From Schizophyllum amplum (taxonomy: Eukaryota; Basidiomycota; Agaricomycetes; Agaricales; Schizophyllaceae): a stretch of DNA of 64,000 nucleotides. How positions within the stretch are numbered: position 1 is the stretch's first letter; each line of letters opens with the position of its first letter. Below, one piece after another: positions 25,563-35,463 of the stretch. Below the pieces are notes generated by a model. It ran no database searches. It saw only the letters and a program-made list of their open reading frames with translations, and was not told where the DNA came from. Location of the stretch: contig VDMD01000008.1 of NCBI GenBank assembly GCA_007026445.1, positions 868,001 to 932,000 on the forward strand. The letters run 5' to 3'. The position numbers and the translations under genes were made by a program.

Positions 25563-27395
25563 ATGTCGCACTCACAAGAGAAGTTCGACAACTCGGAGAA
25601 GTCCGTTGATGTCGAGATTGGTCCCATGCCAGTCGGCGCCGACCCGACGGTCGTCGACGAGCAGACCGACGACCCCCACATGCACCGTGCCCTCAAGGGC
25701 CGCCATGTATCCATGATTGCCATCGCTGGTACTCTTGGAACTGGCCTGTTCCTCGGCTCGGGCAAGGCGCTCGCAGATGGTGGCCCCGTCGGTGCCGTCC
25801 TCGGCTACCTTGTCGTCGGTCTTCTCGTCGGCCTCATGATGTACTCCCTCGGCGAGATGATGGTGTACGACCCCAGTGCAGGCGGCTTCATCGAGTTCAC
25901 CTCCCGCTATGTCGACCCCGCACTCGGTTTCGCTGCAGGCTGGCAGTTCTGGTTCCAGACGGCCATGACCGTGCCTACGGAAGTCGTTGCTGCGTCCATC
26001 ATCATCCAGTACTGGGACAAGAATACCGACCACTTGCCTATTTATGTTACCGTCATCCTCCTAGGAGTGATCGCCATCAACCTGGCGGGAGTAAAGTGCG
26101 TCTCCTCTTCAGTGTTTGTTACTGTTTGCTCATTATGTGCACAGGTACTTCGGCGAGTTCGAATTCTGGTTCGCATCCCTTAAGATCGTCACCATTATTG
26201 GCCTCGTCATCATGTGTCTTGTCGTTGACCTTGGTGGGGCTCCCGACGGCGACCGCCGCGGCTTCCGCTACTGGCGCGATTCCCCCTTCAACTCCAACTA
26301 CCTTGACTTGCAGCCGCCTTCGAAGGCCCGCTTCCTCGGCTGGTGGGCTGTCCTTACCCAGGCTGCCTTTTCGTATGGTGGTATGGAAGGGCTCGCGTCC
26401 ATCTGTCTCGAGGCCGAAAACCCGCGTGTGACCATGCGCACTGCTGTTCGCGCGATCTTCTACCGTATCGTGGTGCTCTGTAAGTGTTCCCTTTTACATT
26501 GAGCGACCTCCACTCACCCCTCCACAGACATCGTCTCGCTCTGGCTCGTCGGCATGTGCCTCGCCCCCAATGACCCGCATCTGCTCCAGGCGAACGCGGC
26601 CGCGACTGGCACGGCAGCGGAATCTCCCTTCGTCGTCGTCATCACTACTTCCGGCATCAAGGTCCTCGACCATATCATCAATGCCGTCGTCCTCACCTCC
26701 GCCTTCTCCTCCTCCAACGAGTTCCTCTACTCCTCCTCGCGTGCCCTCTTCATGCTCGCCCAGGAGGGTCAGGCGCCGCGCATCTTTGCCAAGATCCTGC
26801 CCAGCGGTATCCCGATTGTGGCCCTCGGGTTCACCTCCCTCTTCTCCCTGCTCGCGTACCTCAACTGCGGAAGCGGTGGCGCGAGCGAGGCGTTCAACTG
26901 GCTGTCATCGATTACCACGCTTGGCTCAATGCTTACGTGGATGGGTATTGCCCTTGCGCACATCCGTTTCTACCGTGGGATGAAGGCGCAAGGTCTCTCG
27001 CGCGACGTGCTCCCCTTCAAGTCTTGGGTGCAGCCCTGGGGTGCATGGGTCGTGCTGATCTCGTTCATCATCATTGCCTTGTGCGTATATTCACATCCTC
27101 TTTCCAATGCTTTCGCCCATGACTGACATCCCTTCCAGCTTCTCGGGTTGGACGGCCCTGCTCCACAACGACTTCGACGCGTCAGGTTTTTTCTCGGCAT
27201 ACATCAACATCCCCTTCGTCATCCTCCTGTACTTCGGCTACAAGTTCGTGAGGAAGACGAAGATCGTCTCGTTGATGGAGATGGATGTGTACGTCTCATT
27301 TCTCTGCCTTCTCTCGCAACCCACTGACGCGCATGCATAGCACGACGCACTACGTCGAGGGCTCCGTCGTCCGTAGCAAGCTCGCTACGCTCTGA
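25563..27395 (+). CDS. Amino-acid permease (APC superfamily, YAT/GAP1 type)
   Basis: Plasma-membrane proton symporter for amino acids with about 12 membrane segments. The soluble N-tail (MSHSQEKFDNSEKSVDVEIG) leads into HRALKGRHVSMIAIAGTLGTGLFLGSGKAL, the hallmark first helix of fungal amino-acid permeases. Later conserved blocks are YSLGEMMVYDPSAGGFIEFTSRYVDPALGFAAGW, the AFSYGGMEGLASICLEAENP region (an FGGxE-like motif) and SSSNEFLYSSSRALFMLAQEG. Introns lie at about 26,095-26,143, 26,480-26,527, 27,079-27,138 and 27,288-27,340. The stop at 27393-27395 follows the tail SVVRSKLATL. Substrate range cannot be read from sequence. The gene is intact and preceded by a TATA box and a very long upstream region, consistent with nitrogen-responsive regulation (inference). 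Confidence 0.9.
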
Positions 27396-28475
27396 GCATG
27401 ATTTGTGTACTGTCCCATCGCATATGTTGTTCGCATACCACGCATACATATTCCCCGCCCCGTCGTTGCCCGCTGGGGGGCTCTAGACGCACGCCTGTAT
27501 TTGTACTACTCAAAACGCTAATTACACGTCGAGGAGACGAGGAGCTTATTTATCTACTTACTGGGCCTGCAGTTGATGGGTAGTGTACTCTCCTGTGGAC
27601 GGTAGCCTATTATATTGGAGACGATGAATACAACGGTTCGAAAGTTGTCGACACTTAGACTTCTCTGTGATTCTGAAGTACTCTTAGCTTTGAACGTGTT
27701 TCGAGAATCGAGCCGCCTTGCAGTGGCACTACTGAGTGTACTACGTGGGTTTTGCCAGGGTTTTGCCTTTCGCTGTTAGACTAGAAGAATGTATGTTTCG
27801 ATAGCCATCGCGCTACATGCAGCTTCTGTCAAGCTTACAAAGGCGGGTGCCACTCGCCGTGTGGCACGCAAACATCGGGCTCTGGTCTGCGCAGGGCGGA
27901 CGGCGAATGTCCACATTTTTTCTTATCGCTCTGTGCCCCTGTATGTAGGATGATGCGAGCTCGGAGGTACCGAGGGAGGCACAGGCGCGTGTGGCCTCTC
28001 CCTGCCGTTCCTACTTAGTTCCAGTCAATAGAGAGCATGCGGATGGCGCGGAAAAGGACCTGATCTGACTTGCCCTGACTTTACGGTTCTTGGACTGACC
28101 GGATTGGCGGTCGTGGTCTTTTACCAGATCCCTGGGTGTGTATGTCATGCTGCCAACTAGTTTGCCACAATACGTGCCCCGATAGCTCGCGAAACTTCAG
28201 GCGCCGCCTGAAGTTTCCCCGTACTTATCTTCAAGCTTACACAACGCTTTGGCTCGTACTAATACTACTCGGCGCCTCTTTTATGCCTGCGTCAGTCAGC
28301 ATACGTAGCCCGGACCAAGGTGACGAGTCGGATCAGGGCTGGGAAAGAATTCAACTTGAACCTCAAACATGGAGCACGTGATCCAATGTGTCACGTAACG
28401 CGGCAACGTAAGAGTTGTGCAACATGTGCAAACACCGCTAGTCTGCCCTTCTGCTTCTACCGTCGTCGCCTCACC
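27396..28475. other. Permease-F-box spacer
   Basis: About 1.1 kb between two plus-strand genes. It holds the permease 3' UTR and the F-box promoter, plus a 27 nt near-perfect palindrome listed separately. In-frame ATG codons from 28,320 precede the F-box start, but the sequence before 28,476 does not read like that family. Confidence 0.5.
28191..28217. repeat. 27 nt palindrome
   Basis: Arms GAAACTTCAGGCG and CGCCTGAAGTTTC are exact reverse complements separated by one C. It sits about 260 bp upstream of the F-box ATG. It could form a hairpin or be a dyad binding site for a dimeric transcription factor. Confidence 0.8.
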
Positions 28476-30083
28476 ATGTCTTCCGTTCAAACCCTGCTGG
28501 AGACCGCTTCTACCACCGGGAACGTGGTGCTCCTTCGTTCCTCATACGCTCCGGTAACAGGAGATGCGGCCGTGATCTCTGGGCAACTCTGCGATTTGGA
28601 GGAGGCCGATCGCGAGCTCCTTGCAGAACTCGCGCGACTGGAAGCGCAACTACAGGCAGCGCAAGCCAAGCATGACGCGTGTCACGCGCAGATTCAGATA
28701 CACAAGGCACTTCTGTCGCCCGTGCGCCGTCTACCTTCAGAATTGTGGTCGCAGATTTTCTTGGACGCACTGCCGCACAACGACGGACAACCGCCGCACG
28801 AAGTCCTCAATTTTACCCAGGTCTGCAGCTCGTGGCGTGCGCTTTCCTTTGGGACCCCCCGCGTGTGGTCTACTGTACGAATCGACGCATTCAGGCCGCC
28901 CTCGCTGGTTGTTCTGCGTAAATATCTTGAGAGGTCGGAACAGGCACCCCTGCGTGTGTGGTATCGACTGCGTTCGACCCTCGACAGGGACTCCACAGAA
29001 ACGCACTACGAACGCCTGTTCTTCATCCTCTACGATCAGTTGCACAGATGGGAGACAGCATCCGTGGACGGAATGCCGTCTGCAGTCAAGCACTGGCCGA
29101 GTCGGCCGTGCCCGATGCTTCGTGAACTACAACTGAACGACCACAACTATACAAACCTTTGGGACGAGATGGATATCTCATCGCTACGGAGGCATCTGCG
29201 CCTATTCCAACAAGCACCCCGTCTACGGAGAATAGAGATGAAGTGCATGGCTGAGGATCCCCACGTCATATTGCCCTCTTCGTGGTCCGCGTTGACGCAT
29301 ATCGACATCAACCTTGCAGACTGCGAGCGTCAAGGAGATGCATTCCTCGCACCGTATCTTCCCCTCCTCACGACATGCAGTCGCACTCTGCGTGTCTGCA
29401 AGCTCTACGCAAACAGCCTGTTCTACGATAATACCAGAGACCAGGCTACCATCGTCTTTCCTGTCCTGGAAGAGCTCGACCTCGGAAGCGACACCATCAA
29501 CCTCTGCTCATATATCGTCGCACCGAGTCTCACCCGCGTAACGTTGATGGAGACTCACGGCTGCGACGTTTTCAACGATCCTTTCGAACAGCTAGCGTGC
29601 TTCATCCATCTACTTGATGCATCGTCTAATTGTCCACTATTGCGGTGCGTCACTTTCAGCGCTCTGAACGAACATCCAGAGGACGTGCTGGAATGTCTGC
29701 AGCATCTACCACCATCAGTGGAGGAGCTCGTACTATCGGACGTGATGCATGAAGACGACTGTTCGCCGATACCGCTTGTATCACTCACGCTTGTACAAGC
29801 GCTCACCCGCGAGCACGACACTACTTCCAACGATCTTCTGCCCAATCTGACCAAGCTCGTCCTTGAATATTCTAACGATAAATTCTGGGACGACGAGCTT
29901 TACGCCAAAGGGAAAAATGGCAAATGGGATCGGGCGGTGGTACAGACAATGCGTGACTCGCGTGTGTCTTCTCGGACGAAGGGCGATGACAGTACTCTGG
30001 CGCGCCTGGAGACCTTACTCTGGGGGTCTACCTACCTCGTCAGGAACGGCTCGGTGACCTCGGCTTCGCCCTCCATCCGTTGA
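28476..30083 (+). CDS. F-box protein
   Basis: Probable substrate receptor of an SCF ubiquitin ligase. The single-exon frame of 535 codons starts at ATG 28476 (MSSVQTLLETAS); the frame stays open upstream to 28,320, but the later ATG has the better context (CACCATG). A predicted coiled coil (LEEADRELLAELARLEAQLQ) is followed at residues ~75-130 by an F-box-like motif (RRLPSELWSQIFLDALP ... VCSSWRALSFGTPRVWSTV). The rest looks like degenerate leucine-rich repeats (LEELDLGSDTINL, VEELVLSDV). This coiled-coil plus F-box layout is typical of the large F-box families of Agaricomycetes. Its target is unknown. Confidence 0.82.
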   Translation: MSSVQTLLETASTTGNVVLLRSSYAPVTGDAAVISGQLCDLEEADRELLAELARLEAQLQAAQAKHDACHAQIQIHKALLSPVRRLPSELWSQIFLDALPHNDGQPPHEVLNFTQVCSSWRALSFGTPRVWSTVRIDAFRPPSLVVLRKYLERSEQAPLRVWYRLRSTLDRDSTETHYERLFFILYDQLHRWETASVDGMPSAVKHWPSRPCPMLRELQLNDHNYTNLWDEMDISSLRRHLRLFQQAPRLRRIEMKCMAEDPHVILPSSWSALTHIDINLADCERQGDAFLAPYLPLLTTCSRTLRVCKLYANSLFYDNTRDQATIVFPVLEELDLGSDTINLCSYIVAPSLTRVTLMETHGCDVFNDPFEQLACFIHLLDASSNCPLLRCVTFSALNEHPEDVLECLQHLPPSVEELVLSDVMHEDDCSPIPLVSLTLVQALTREHDTTSNDLLPNLTKLVLEYSNDKFWDDELYAKGKNGKWDRAVVQTMRDSRVSSRTKGDDSTLARLETLLWGSTYLVRNGSVTSASPSIR

Positions 30084-30858
30084 ACCGCGACGGTCTGGAC
30101 GCGGGTGCTACTGGGGGTGTCAGAATGGGCTACGGTCGCTACAGCATAGGTAAGTCGTAAACTCATTGTCATCGTCTCATTGACACCTTATTAACAGATT
30201 GAGGCATCTCCGATTTCGCTCACGATATCTGAAGTTACGATGAAGGACGGTCATGCGGTTGATCCGCTGCATTGTATATCCAGTCGTCTAGGACCTACAG
30301 AATGTTGCTCTACCAGCTGGTACCGGCAGCGCCGCCGCAGCTTTACGCGGGGTCTTGGCAACTATTAGACATCATGGTCACCGAAGTCGCAGTTGCTAGC
30401 TGGCGCGTGACATATCCCTAGTGCTGTTGAGATTCAGAACACTGTGACTCGGCCATGTGAATATTACTCAAAGTTTAGCCTTCATTATTCTGCATTATTC
30501 GGAGCGAGCCGTTGGTGCAAAAAGTAGATGTCTGCGCTCTCGTAGCAAATCCAGGTTGGATCCGGAAGGTGGGGGAAATGAGGCGTGCAGCGTGAGACCA
30601 TCTGCACGCTTTCTTGATCGCGACGAACTCGTGGCGCGAACATGCAGCAGCCCGCCGCTTCTAAACTCGACCACCATCTCCTCCCTTTTTTCTTGGTTTC
30701 TGCGCTTGCTTCTGCTCATCGCCAACCATCGCTAGCGCGCACGGGCAGTACCCATAACTTGACTTGACCATCGCCGCAGTCATCAGTCGCTGAGAGAACA
30801 GTAGGATCACACCAAACGCCCAACTTGAACGACTTACGCCACCAACGACCACGCCAGC
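30084..30858. other. F-box to VWA spacer
   Basis: 775 bp holding the F-box 3' UTR and the VWA-gene promoter. Direct repeats of TTATTCTGCATTATTCGG-like sequence occur near 30,482. No coding frame of note. Confidence 0.45.
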
Positions 30859-32828
30859 ATGGATGAGGATATGGATTATGGCGACGCGCACGCCGTGTTC
30901 GCACAGGAGGCCGCAGCTATGAGCTCTCAGCAGCAGCAGCAGCCCTTGGACCCAGATCGCAAGATGCTGTGCGTCGCGCTTGACCTACCTTACGCATACG
31001 TACTGACCCACATCCCTAGCGACCTCGTATTCGTGCAAGACTGCACCGGCTCGCAGGGCTCCTACATCTCCTCTGCCACAAAGAACATCGAGGTCATCTG
31101 CGAGCACATCTTCGAATCCGGCAAGCTGCAACAGCGGGAGGACCTGCGCGTCGGCCTCGTCGCATTCCGCGACCACCCGCCACAGGACCACACATACATC
31201 ACGCGCAACTTTGGCTTCTCGTCCGACATCTCGAAGGTCCATCGTGATCTAAGCGGGCTGTACGCGAGCGGCGGGGGTGATGGACCGGAAGCGGTGACGG
31301 CCGCGCTGGCAGACGCGCTCCAGATGGATTGGCGCCCGACAGCCAGCAAGATGATTGTGCTCATTGCGGATGCGCCGCCGCACGGAATCGGCGAGTATGG
31401 AGATGGTGAGGAATTCTGGTTGAAGGACGCCGATTGTTACTAACAGACCTTCAGGCTTCGACGAAGGCTCGCCAGATGGTCATGATCCTCTATTACTCGC
31501 AAGAGAAATGGCGGCGCACGGCATCACCCTGGTGAGCTCTTCCACTCCTTTCTCGCTACACCTGTTCCGCAGGCCAGAATCAAGTCTTGGGACACTGGGC
31601 TCTTCTCGTTTGGACAGATCAATCGCTATGACCCAGTTGAGCGGTCATCTTGTGACGGAATCATTTGTTGGCTTTCGCGCCTGGCATACTTGAATGCGCA
31701 GCGGGCGTCATTCATGATCAGCAGTGGTTGATCACTGTCTTCATGCAAGCGCCGCCCATGTGGTCCCCGATTTTGGTTCTGGCCCTGCCAGAAAGGATAT
31801 AATTGTGAACGACACGCTAACACGTTGTAGTTCTTCGTTGCATGCGAACCAGCACTCAGCGGCTACTCGGTCAGTCCCATACTCTGTTTCGTTAGATCTT
31901 CCTCTGACACATGCGCCCTCAGTACGCAACCGATTTCTACAATGCCATCACAGCAATCACCTCCGGGCTCATGCTTCCGCTGACGACTGCGGACCTCCTC
32001 GCGCACGCCATCGTCGGCAGCGTGCTCGAGAATCTTGACATGGAGCGGCTCGTGCGCGAAGTCGGCGTCGCTGTCGCGCAGCGCATATTAGGGAACAATG
32101 AATCCGTGGACGACGTCGCGCGCGAGCTTCACGAGAAGCTGCTCCTCCGGAACGAGAGCACGAAGAAAGTGGTCATCGAGAGCATTTACCGGGAAAGCGA
32201 GGAGGCGGCCCATAACGTGCAAGTATTCATGAACGCCGCCAGCCTGAAAGAGGCGAGGCCGCTCCTGAAGAGGGTAAGCTTCGTCTACCTCAGTGTCCTG
32301 TTCTCATTTATGCCTCTTATAGGTGCATGGGACGAGATTCACGGAGAAGTACCTCGCCGCGCGTCACTCAATGAACCGCGGTGGCTACTCGTCCTTCTAC
32401 CCTGCGACACCGCCGCGCACGCCCGCCAAAGACTCGTCATCGCCACGATCCTCCACGGGGTCGCCACCGCGCAAGGTTGCGACCGAGTTTGCCGCGTTTG
32501 GTGCGCCGAAGGAGGCGAGCGTGTTCGGGACGGCTGTCGCGCGGAGCCCCTTTTCGCTCGCGGGTGGGAAGGCGGCCTTCGGTGGCATGCGGAACGCGGC
32601 AGTGCGGCCTACGTTCGATGACGATGATGATGATGAAGAGGATGGCATGCGGCCGGGTGCTATTGAGGAGGAGGACGATGGCAGGCAGAAGGTCGAGCTG
32701 AGGGAAGGCTCGGTGTCGCTGGAACAGGTCGGTCGGTGCGGTTCTGGTATGGAGCTAAGGGCTGACAATCTGCTCTTTAGGCCCGTCGCATTGCGATGCA
32801 GAGCGCGTGGCGTGGTATGAGGGCGTAA
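30859..32828 (+). CDS. Von Willebrand factor A-domain protein
   Basis: Intracellular VWA protein resembling the N-terminal half of the vwkA alpha-kinase group, but without a kinase domain. The ATG is at 30859 (MDEDMDYGDAHAVFAQ). An intron of about 45 nt near 30,968-31,018 makes KMLDLVFVQDCTGS; DCTGS fits the metal-ion-dependent adhesion site DxTxS. Further VWA blocks are RVGLVAFRDHPPQD, SGGGDGPEAVTAALADAL and KMIVLIADAPPHGIGEYGDG. After introns at about 31.43-31.46 and 31.53-31.9 kb comes a helical region (YATDFYNAITAITSGLMLPL). A Ser/Pro-rich linker, a poly-Asp/Glu stretch (DDDDDDEED) and a final IQ-like tail (MQSAWRGMRA) follow. The stop is at 32826-32828. The acidic stretch and IQ-like end suggest calcium/calmodulin contact (inference). 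No signal peptide. Confidence 0.82.
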
Positions 32829-33501
32829 TGTTCTGGAGGGTGCTGCGCGTGAGTGTGTCCATCGTTTGCTGGTCTTTATTTTCTCAAGTCGTCTTTCTCC
32901 CTCCTTCTCACCATATCCATCTTCTTGTTTTCCAAACACCACCGCCACCGCCACCACCATTGTCACCCAGACCTTCAGCTGCACGTATATCAAGCTTCTT
33001 TGTATCCATATGCTATCAAATCACGTACTCCCCATTTTCTCTTTCGGTTAGCAGGATGTCCGCTTGGATGGGTGATCTTTTCTAGTAGGACAATTCTTCT
33101 TCGTGTCAGCTAGTCCCGCTATGGCTTTTGCATTGCAGTGAAGCAGATGATCTGTACTACATAGTTCTTTAGTAAATTTATGAATGTAATAGATTGAGGG
33201 TAGACCCCTTGTTTCTACGAGCGCAAGAAATATCAAATTCACTTGGGCTTCGACGATGCCACATAAGTCATTTGGGTGTTTTCGACTTCGATATGAAGGT
33301 CTGCGTGGTTCAGAAATTGAGCAAGGTGTGCAGCTAGTAAGTACCAGCAGGCCTTCAGGAAGCAGGCCTTGATAAGCTCCGATAAAGCTTTGTACCCGGT
33401 TGTGGTAGCCAGTCTGAGTGTCACTGTGGTTGAAGTTTTTCATCACGTGCATGTCACGGGAAAAACACGTAATTTCTCACGGTAGTACAAACAAGAGCAT
33501 T
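32829..33501. other. Spacer downstream of the VWA gene
   Basis: Pyrimidine-rich sequence with a CCACCGCCAC-type run near 32,940-32,960, then AT-richer DNA. It contains the VWA 3' UTR. No gene is recognised. The 9 bp target-site copy of the adjoining transposon begins at 33,502. Confidence 0.5.
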
Positions 33502-33510
33502 ACCATTCCG

Positions 33511-34789
33511 TAGGCTCGTGAACCAGCTCGGTCTGCGATAACAAATTTGTCTCGTGACCTCGACGTATCGCAGACCGGCTGGGCTCATCCGGAGCGATTT
33601 TGGCGGGCCCGCCAAAACATGAGCCTGACTTAGCGAAATTCTGATGTCTCTCGCAGGCGCGCGCCTGATGTCGCTTGCCTTCCCCCATCACCTCGTCTCG
33701 CTGCTCCACTCCTCTGCCTCCTTCGTCGTCTTTGGTCACGAACCACCGTTCTTCTCCATCAAACTCGAATGATAAGTCCAAGATTCAATGCCAACATCGT
33801 CGAACACGATGCGCGCGCTGGACTCTCTTGGGACTCTCACAAGGCTTCGACCGCCCCGGGACACGCGCGCAGGCGCGCGCTAGACACCATCCCGTGCTCG
33901 TATAGATGGATCTGAGGATGATCGCTGTGCGTTCTCGCAGTCTCGCGCACATCCTCTGTAAACTGATCAAGGATTGTGAGGTGTGTGTACAGAGGTCTGT
34001 ATCCTACCCTGTCGTACTCAGCCTACGATGTATCACCCCCTCCCATCCAAGGCTTACTACCCCCATCCACGGGTGGCTCTTTCGGGCCCCCTACCTCCAT
34101 AATTATGCGAGGGCGGCACCTCCTCCCTCGATAGACCGCCCAGGCCTGCTACACCCTGTCAATATACATCCCTTCCATACCGTGCTGCATCATCTGCTCG
34201 TGTATTTCCACACATGGGGTCAATGTAAATACAATATGATTGTCATACATGAAGGAGCAAACCTCCAGCGGTAATCTCCGTCGTGTCGAACGTCGATTCC
34301 TCGCACAAGTACACTGGCCGACATTCCTCATGTGCGGAAACGGACAGCTACGACTCTCTTGCTTGCTCCTGCGCCTGAGGGACACTATATGCGTCTTTTG
34401 AATGACCTACGGCATCCCGCTGACTCGAATTCGTCCACCGCTGTCCGATGCAGAGCCCATCTCGCACGAGAAAGGCCTCTGCAGCTCTTTCCAGAGCCCG
34501 AATGCTTACATTTCGTATATGTTTTATAAGCATAATACATGCCTCTATTCGAATGCATCGCAATTTGGGGATGAACGAAAGGGCAAGGCGAATGGGAAGG
34601 GATCTCGTCCGCGGCACGTAGGGCGCGAGCGTCTGATTTCACTAAGTCAGGCCCATGTTTTGGCGGGCCCGCCAAAATCGCTCCGGATGTGCCCAGTCCG
34701 CTCGCAAGCTCGCTCTGTCTCGTGACTTCTCCCCGCGAACCGATCATGTGATGAGTGAGCTTGCCAAGCGGACTGGCCACGCGAGTCTA
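33511..34789. mobile_element. Non-autonomous DNA transposon, 1,279 bp, 9 bp target duplication (Mutator-like by TSD length)
   Basis: The element is bounded by exact 9 bp direct repeats ACCATTCCG at 33,502-33,510 and 34,790-34,798, flush with imperfect terminal inverted repeats. The left end reads TAGGCTCGTGAACCAG; the right end in reverse complement reads TAGACTCGCGTGGCCAG. Inside each end is a hairpin. Left arms are 33,529-33,540 and 33,566-33,577 (CGGTCTGCGATA). Right arms are about 34,691-34,714 and 34,755-34,779. Both loops carry TGTCTCGTGAC in the same orientation. Further in, a ~65 bp inverted repeat (about 33,578-33,643 against 34,634-34,697) is centred on the perfect palindrome TTTTGGCGGGCCCGCCAAAA (33,598-33,617 and 34,658-34,677). 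Only short frames lie between, so it would need a transposase supplied elsewhere. A 9 bp duplication is usual for Mutator-like elements; the superfamily call is inference. Confidence 0.78.
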
Positions 34790-34798
34790 ACCATTCCG

Positions 34799-35463
34799 CG
34801 TCTTCGGCTTGTCTCTTGCCCTCATGCGAACGCCCTTATCACTTCTGTGAGGCAGCTATACCCTTCGTCAGTGAGGGACATATTGCATGACGATGACAAG
34901 TGGGCGACTCTCTAGGTTCGCGCTGCCCCGCTGCATAGCCGTTTATAGTCTGCCATAGGACGTAAATCCCGGCACGCCTTCAATCCCTACAGCGTATCAG
35001 CCATGTAAACCGGTGCTTACCAATGTGCACTCGATGTAAAGCAAAGGTCAGCTCGAATTCCCAGCTCATGTCTGAAGTCCTGACTAGCTACAGAATTCAA
35101 AACACCTTGGTGCTGTTCTACTATGTGGCGCGTGCGGCCAATTTCTCTTGACACCTTCTAGACATGCGCACACTGTGATGGGGCGTCTAATGCTCGGTGA
35201 GAAGAGCAGAGGGGAACTAAAGCGCCTCAAACACGTCGAAAGTCCATCTATAATTCGACACTCCTTATGAGTCTTCGAATGTCTGTCAAGCTCGGCCTTC
35301 TAGCAGGGCGATACGACATTCTGATGACCCATGACGATCCTGGTCGTGTACCGAATACGAAGCGAACGTATAAAGTACCCTGGATCACCAGGGGAAAGTA
35401 GCTTCCCGCTTCCCGACTGACTCCCATCTCTCGCGTCTGCTCCGTTTTCATCCCAGGTTCTGC
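34799..35463. other. Spacer upstream of the GMC oxidoreductase
   Basis: About 660 bp between the transposon and the GMC start. No coding frame is recognised. The promoter of the GMC gene, with a TATA box at 35,369, lies at its right end. Confidence 0.5.
35369..35374 (+). promoter_or_regulatory. TATA box of the GMC oxidoreductase gene
   Basis: TATAAA within ACGTATAAAGTACC, 90 bp upstream of the ATG at 35464. Confidence 0.55.

Noticed and set aside
27632..27645. Possible tRNA B-box (GGTTCGAA)
   Set aside because: No matching A-box, acceptor stem or anticodon arm can be drawn around it.
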